Shown here: piece by piece, positions 59,742 to 64,000 of the stretch
Layout of the letters: every line of letters begins with the position of its first letter
Position numbering within the stretch: position 1 is the stretch's first letter
Source of the DNA: Proales similis
Taxonomy: Eukaryota > Rotifera > Eurotatoria > Ploima > Proalidae
Assembly: GCA_019059635.1 (NCBI GenBank)
Contig: JAGVRJ010000008.1
Coordinates: forward strand, 310,001-374,000
DNA length: 64,000 bases
Direction: 5' to 3'
Made by a program: the position numbers and the translations under genes
Notes under the pieces: model-generated
What the model saw: only the letters and a program-made list of their open reading frames with translations
The model's database searches: none
What the model was told of the DNA's origin: nothing

Positions 59742-60959
59742 TCAGTGCTTGCTTAAGTTAAGACAGATTCTTAATGCGGTCAGAAAAAGAACTAATTTGA
59801 ATGGATGGCTGGGATAAATTGCCGACGAGTAGCTAATTTGAAATGAGACTTGAGCAGCTTTGACATCGACTCCTTGAACAAGTGATTGGATATTGAGGAG
59901 AAAAGAAGTATTCTGTTTGGCCTACCTTGATCTTGCATCCAATCGATAAAGTGACTGACTCTAACGTAAACGCTTGAGGAGCGGAAATTCTAGCTTCGAC
60001 GAGACAAGCGATGAGCTGAAATAGGCCTACCTGGGCGAATTTTCCAGAGCGCACTCTTGACCATACGAAGTGATGCCGGCCAGAATCATTAGCCTCTTGC
60101 CATTTTTGAATTCACTCACATACAAGGGACCACCCGAATCTCCCTGGCAAGTATCATAGCCGCCATCTAAAACTCCGGAGCAAACATGTTGGCTTTGATT
60201 AAACACGAGGTCTTCGTAGATTTCTTCGCACAAAATTGGATCGACAATATCCAGGTCGACTTGACGTAATTGAATGGGAATCCAGCCGTCATAATAGACA
60301 GCGCCCCATCCAACGGCCCAAGCGAATTGGTCTATTTCCGGATAGCTGTCTGATTGAGACGGCAGCAAAGCAAGACTAATCGCGTCACTTAGAGGAACTG
60401 GCTCTGACAGCTTCAACAGTGCTATATCATAAGATAGACTCTCGTTGTTGAAATTCTCGTGCTTTCCGACAAATTCCGATAAGAAGAGCTTGCTGCTTAA
60501 GATTCTCTTCTACAAACCTGAATTATTTGAGCAACTTGTCGTTCAATAATAGGCCCCCACAAATCAGGAATGTCTATGTAAGCTCGATCGTGCACTCCTA
60601 AATAGACCTTGACTGCTGAAGCGTTTGATCCGTCGGTACAATGAGCAGCGGTGAGAACAGTGCTCTGGTCAATCAGAGTCCCGCCACAATAAAAACTGCC
60701 GTCTAGATACAGAGCTGCCATGGCAGGCCAAGCGTTGGGGAAAGTCTGGCTTCCGCCAACAATCTTTTGGTTCTCGTCCACTGGCCAGGGATGGGCCGCT
60801 TTTCTATGGATCTGCTCGGCTCGCAGATGAGCTGCATACGTGCCCAAGTGGGCAACATATTCGATGCCATCAATTTCAGATTCAGGGCATCTGAAGCAAA
60901 GCCTTACCCGAGTGTGTGCAATCAACAAGCGATAGACAGATCCAAAACAACCAAATCAT
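59742..60959 (-). CDS. Secreted trypsin-like serine protease (S1 family)
   Basis: Exons 60959-60908, 60831-60518, 60461-60031, 59972-59926 and a poorly defined last exon. Starts MIWLFWICLSLVDC, a signal peptide; a short pro-region (AAHPWPVDENQK) ends at the zymogen cleavage site K-IVGG. The triad is present: LTAAHC (His57), SYDIALLKL (Asp102) and GDSGGP (Ser195). The residue six before the Ser is Asp (YDTCQGDSGG), giving trypsin-like specificity for Arg/Lys. Position 215 is Tyr (TSYGQEC) and the residue equal to Gly226 is Ser (SPSVYVRV) if my splice is right, which would narrow the S1 pocket. The end after HFIDWMQDQ is unclear: splicing gives a stop at 59742, reading on gives one at 59792. 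A digestive or haemolymph protease is likely. Confidence 0.88.
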
Positions 60960-60992
60960 TTGAGCATTAAAATTCAACTTAATCTGGCTTGA

Positions 60993-60999
60993 ATTTATA
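60993..60999 (-). promoter_or_regulatory. TATA box of the protease gene
   Basis: Reads TATAAAT on the minus strand, 34 bp before the start codon, so the 5' UTR is at most a few bases. Strong fit in position and sequence. Confidence 0.55.
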
Positions 61000-61250
61000 T
61001 GAAATGAATCATTGGACGGAGAACTTTTATTTGTGTAGCTGCTATCACGTTCCTAGTTGTGGCTTTTGTTCTCGAGTCAATAAGCGCTCATGCGAGGAAG
61101 TTGGGCGCAAGAGAACAAAACTGGGTGGATAGGTTTTCATTTGACCAGCAAGACTTCGCGCCATCCAAGGGCTGAGACCACCTTTTCATTTAATTGAGGA
61201 TTTGTTTATTGAAGGTAGATATTGAAAGGCAGAGAGGGAACTTGTCAAAT

Positions 61251-64000
61251 TTAAATGAGACTGAGCTTTTTAGAGGATAAAAGCGAGGCGCCTTTGACTG
61301 GTGACGAGGCAGCGGTCTGAAGGATGATGCGATTCTCAACGACAAAATTCCTTCTCTTCGGTCTACGCCTCAAGGCCGCTTGGTTGATCAGATTGGCGGA
61401 GAACGTGGCAGCTACGGCTGACTGGCCTCTTGGTATCACATACGCGGGCGTTGTACCTTTTACCAAATATTTCCACTCGTAAGTGGGAGTCTGTTCGAGG
61501 TGGGCAATTTGTTCAGAAACCAGCGTGGCTGCGAATGCTTAGGTTGGCTTACGATTATGCTCAGCTGCGTCTGAAACGTTTTTCCGTACGAAGTCGGAAT
61601 GAATCCGACTTTGATCAAAGTTCCTCCGTCGATTTCTGGCAGCAGTTCGCCTCGCTCAGGACTAACTGTGAACACGGACTCGGCGTTGCATGAAAATTTC
61701 GCCTCGAAACTGAGCGGTTCACTTGAAAGATTGAGTGATTTAAACCGGCTGCTAATCGGGCCTGATTCAAAATTCTCAAAAAGTACTTTGATTTGCTGGT
61801 GAGTCGAAAGCCGACCAAGGCCTCTTTGTAGAGTCGGTGTCCCTCAATGGTAATCGTGTCATCTGGCAATGGCTCAGTAGCCACCAGTTTGATCGGATAG
61901 CGCCACATGCCGCCCCGAGGTGTCTCAATTTGAATGAATGCTTCTGACCTTTGAGAGAAACGTCGGTAAATTGAAATCGCCAGTCGAGCAAATAAGGCAA
62001 ACTCACAGGAACGAGCGCGACGGAGAAAAGATGAGCTCGTAGACAAGCTTGAGCAAACCGTTTGATTTTTGCTTTTGAACTTTGACGAGCTTTATGGCGA
62101 CCGAATTTCGAATCGATTGGTCGTGTAGATCAGCGAATTCGATCTTCTGAATGAAGTGTGCGCCGTTTTCGGTTCCGAATGTGATAAGCTCAGGCGATTC
62201 GTCCACATTCGACGGCTTCGGAGTGAAGGTGCGAACGTCGAGAACCTCGTGGCTGCCCACACTTGAGCCGGCCAAAGTGATCTCAAGACGCTTTTCTACT
62301 CTGCAGCGGGCAGTGCATTCGAGCATCAATGACGAGCTTCGACTGATCACGCTGTTCACGCCGAAGCCTTTGATCGGATACACCCAGCGGAGTCGGTTGA
62401 GTTGAGTGCCCCGCTCGGTCCAGCTCATTTGTCCCTCGCGTCTGGCGTTCACTGTCAGAGTGGCATGGTAGCGTCGCGTTTCCTCCGGCGCGAACGAGAG
62501 CGGAATGTCCAAGACCGAGAGAGGAGCCACGCGAACGTTGCGCACGTTCTCCAGCTGAATGGCAAAGTGCTCAAGGTCTTCAGGCGACACTGGACTTGCA
62601 TTCGTGTCGTGCTCCAGCGACAAATCACAGTAGATGGCCGATTCAGTCGGATTGCGGAAGCTGATGTTGACTATTTCCGACCTCTTCGTCTCGCTTATCA
62701 TGTTTATGGGCTCTTGCGTTTCAGGTTCGGTGCCGATTCCTCTGAGCTCATACTGCCAGTTGCCGAGCTTTTCATTGAGCAAAGTCACAATGCCAAACTG
62801 GTCGGCTGGTCCGATCGCCGATGCAGTGAAAACCACGTCCAGCTCGGCGGTCTGCAGCGGCTCCAGAGTCAAAACTCCACTGTGCTTGCGGTCAAGAGAG
62901 AAATTGCGCGGATTGGATATAATTATGTCAAACTCGACTGTCTCGTCGAGCGGATTGCTGATTTTAATCTTCCTGATTGCATCACGTCCCACCTCGGCTT
63001 CCACCGGCTCCAGGTGAACCGGCGTTGGATCAAGGGCAATCAAACGTAGCTCATACCAAAACTCGCCGACCATTTCATTGTAAAATATGAGGCTGGGCGA
63101 ATATTTTAAATTTAGATCGTTCGAGCAGGATTTCAGAATCTTTACCTGCCCTTGAACTTGCCCACATGCTTGGGCTTGAAGCTGAGTTCGAAATTTAATG
63201 TCTGCTCTGGCTCAATACTGAGCTTTGCTGGCGCTTCCAGAAACGGGCCGTACTTGGCAATGTCCAACTCAATCGGCCATTCGAACGGATTTGTGATCGG
63301 AATGCTCAACTTGATCGACTCCTAAAACGGCAACGATTACCGGCGATAAGAATTCAATTCAGCAGCCACAGCGCACCATTGCAGGAGCTTCGAGTTCGAC
63401 TATTGATACGGCCGGCTTTGGTTGAACCTTGATGTTGAAGTTGTACCAGAGGGTGAGCTGAGGCGGAGTGCAGTCCTCCAGCTCTTGCGGAATTTCGTCG
63501 CCGTCGCTGTCAATTTCTTTGATCGGCCACTCGCCCGGCTTGAATATCAAAGCGCCGCGGAACTCGCCTCTTCTGCTCGGCACTATTTCAAATTTGTAGG
63601 TCTCCTTCTGTCGTGGCAGAACGGTGATCTTGTCCGGGCCCTTGAAAAACTCGCAGTTGGCCGACACCTGTACAGTCGATTTCAATTGAGAATTGTCTGA
63701 TGCCGAGAAGAATAGTGGCTGGCACTTACGTAAAAGCAGAGCTTTCGATTGGATTTGTTGGGTATTGAGATTTCGTGCTCGGTTCTTAATGTTTGAGTCA
63801 AGTCATTAGATTGAATTTGATTTGAGAACGTTAGACGCTTACATTTGGCCAACTTGGGTGTCGAGCTTGATTTCGCCAAGTGGCGGACGCTTCTCACCTA
63901 TTCCGGTCAGAATGAAGCGGGTCGGAGTGGCCTCGGTCATGTTCAAGATAGTCAACTCGGCTTCGTACTTTTCCTCGGCTGGCGGCGTGAACTCAAGTTG
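61251..64000 (-). CDS. CFAP47: CFAP47-like ciliary protein, C-terminal part (5' end beyond window)
   Basis: Large axonemal protein built of repeated immunoglobulin-like MSP/ASH domains, needed for flagellar movement. Nine or so exons on the minus strand are visible; the gene continues past the right edge. Domains show the typical pattern of a beta strand pair ending in Asn-Pro: IKISNPLDETVEFDIIISNP, ISFRNPTESAIYCDLSL, LSIPITNPFEWPIELDIAKYGPF, plus LSFKPKHVGKFKGR and LIFYNEMVGEFWYELRLIAL. The C-terminal end is basic (RRRPKRRNFVVENRIILQT). The FWYEL block and order are those of CFAP47 rather than HYDIN. This assignment rests on remembered family features. With rootletin it shows this animal has cilia or flagellate sperm. 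Confidence 0.8.

Noticed and set aside
62402-63049. 215-residue open frame antisense to the CFAP47-like gene
   Set aside because: Fully covered by conserved coding sequence on the minus strand and without recognisable motifs.

Overview
This is a gene-dense piece of a metazoan nuclear genome. Genes are split by GT-AG introns, most of them only about 45-75 bp, and the window carries animal-specific families (a TCF21/musculin bHLH factor, an EGF/thrombospondin-repeat membrane protein, a White-type ABCG transporter, a mucin-type GalNAc-transferase). Rootletin and a CFAP47-like protein indicate cilia or flagellate sperm. About 24 protein genes plus three tRNA genes fit in 64 kb, with many GA/CT and CA microsatellites between them. 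This points to a small, compact invertebrate genome; I cannot name the phylum from sequence alone. There is no sign of a prokaryote, a virus, CRISPR or an intact transposon.

Layout. 0-3.6 kb: 3' part of NOC2L (ribosome assembly) and intronless POP4 (RNase P/MRP). 3.6-16.4 kb: a long regulatory stretch, then rootletin with unusually long introns near its 5' end. 17.9-20.5 kb: TCF21-like bHLH factor and an SLC35F-type transporter. 21.3-34 kb: three class I alpha-mannosidase (GH47) genes, one forward and two in reverse tandem, around an ABCG transporter and an unrecognised acidic-tailed protein. 34.1-37.8 kb: exosome subunit EXOSC6, an orphan aromatic-rich protein and the EGF/TSP1 membrane protein. 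37.9-43.5 kb: CHTF18 (alternative clamp loader) and an unrecognised 325-residue protein. 43.9-49.8 kb: intron-containing tRNA-Tyr, intronless SUPT5H and RFWD3. 50.7-57.9 kb: fatty acyl-CoA reductase, a small secreted cysteine-containing protein, a polypeptide GalNAc-transferase and NR2C2AP. 58.4-64 kb: 6-pyruvoyl-tetrahydropterin synthase, a perfect inverted pair of tRNA-Pro genes, a secreted trypsin-like protease and the C-terminal part of a CFAP47-like ciliary protein running off the right edge.

There is no operon logic. The genes are a mixture of nuclear housekeeping (NOC2L, POP4, EXOSC6, CHTF18, SUPT5H, RFWD3), secretory-pathway glycosylation (three GH47 genes, GALNT), ciliary structure (rootletin, CFAP47) and lineage-specific secreted or membrane proteins. 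Candidate TATA boxes were noticed mainly in front of the tissue-type or lineage-specific genes. The most notable points are a GH47 paralogue that has lost several active-site residues, a fatty acyl-CoA reductase with Phe in place of the catalytic Tyr, a shortened active-site loop in PTPS, unrecognised small proteins, and a possible internal rootletin promoter.
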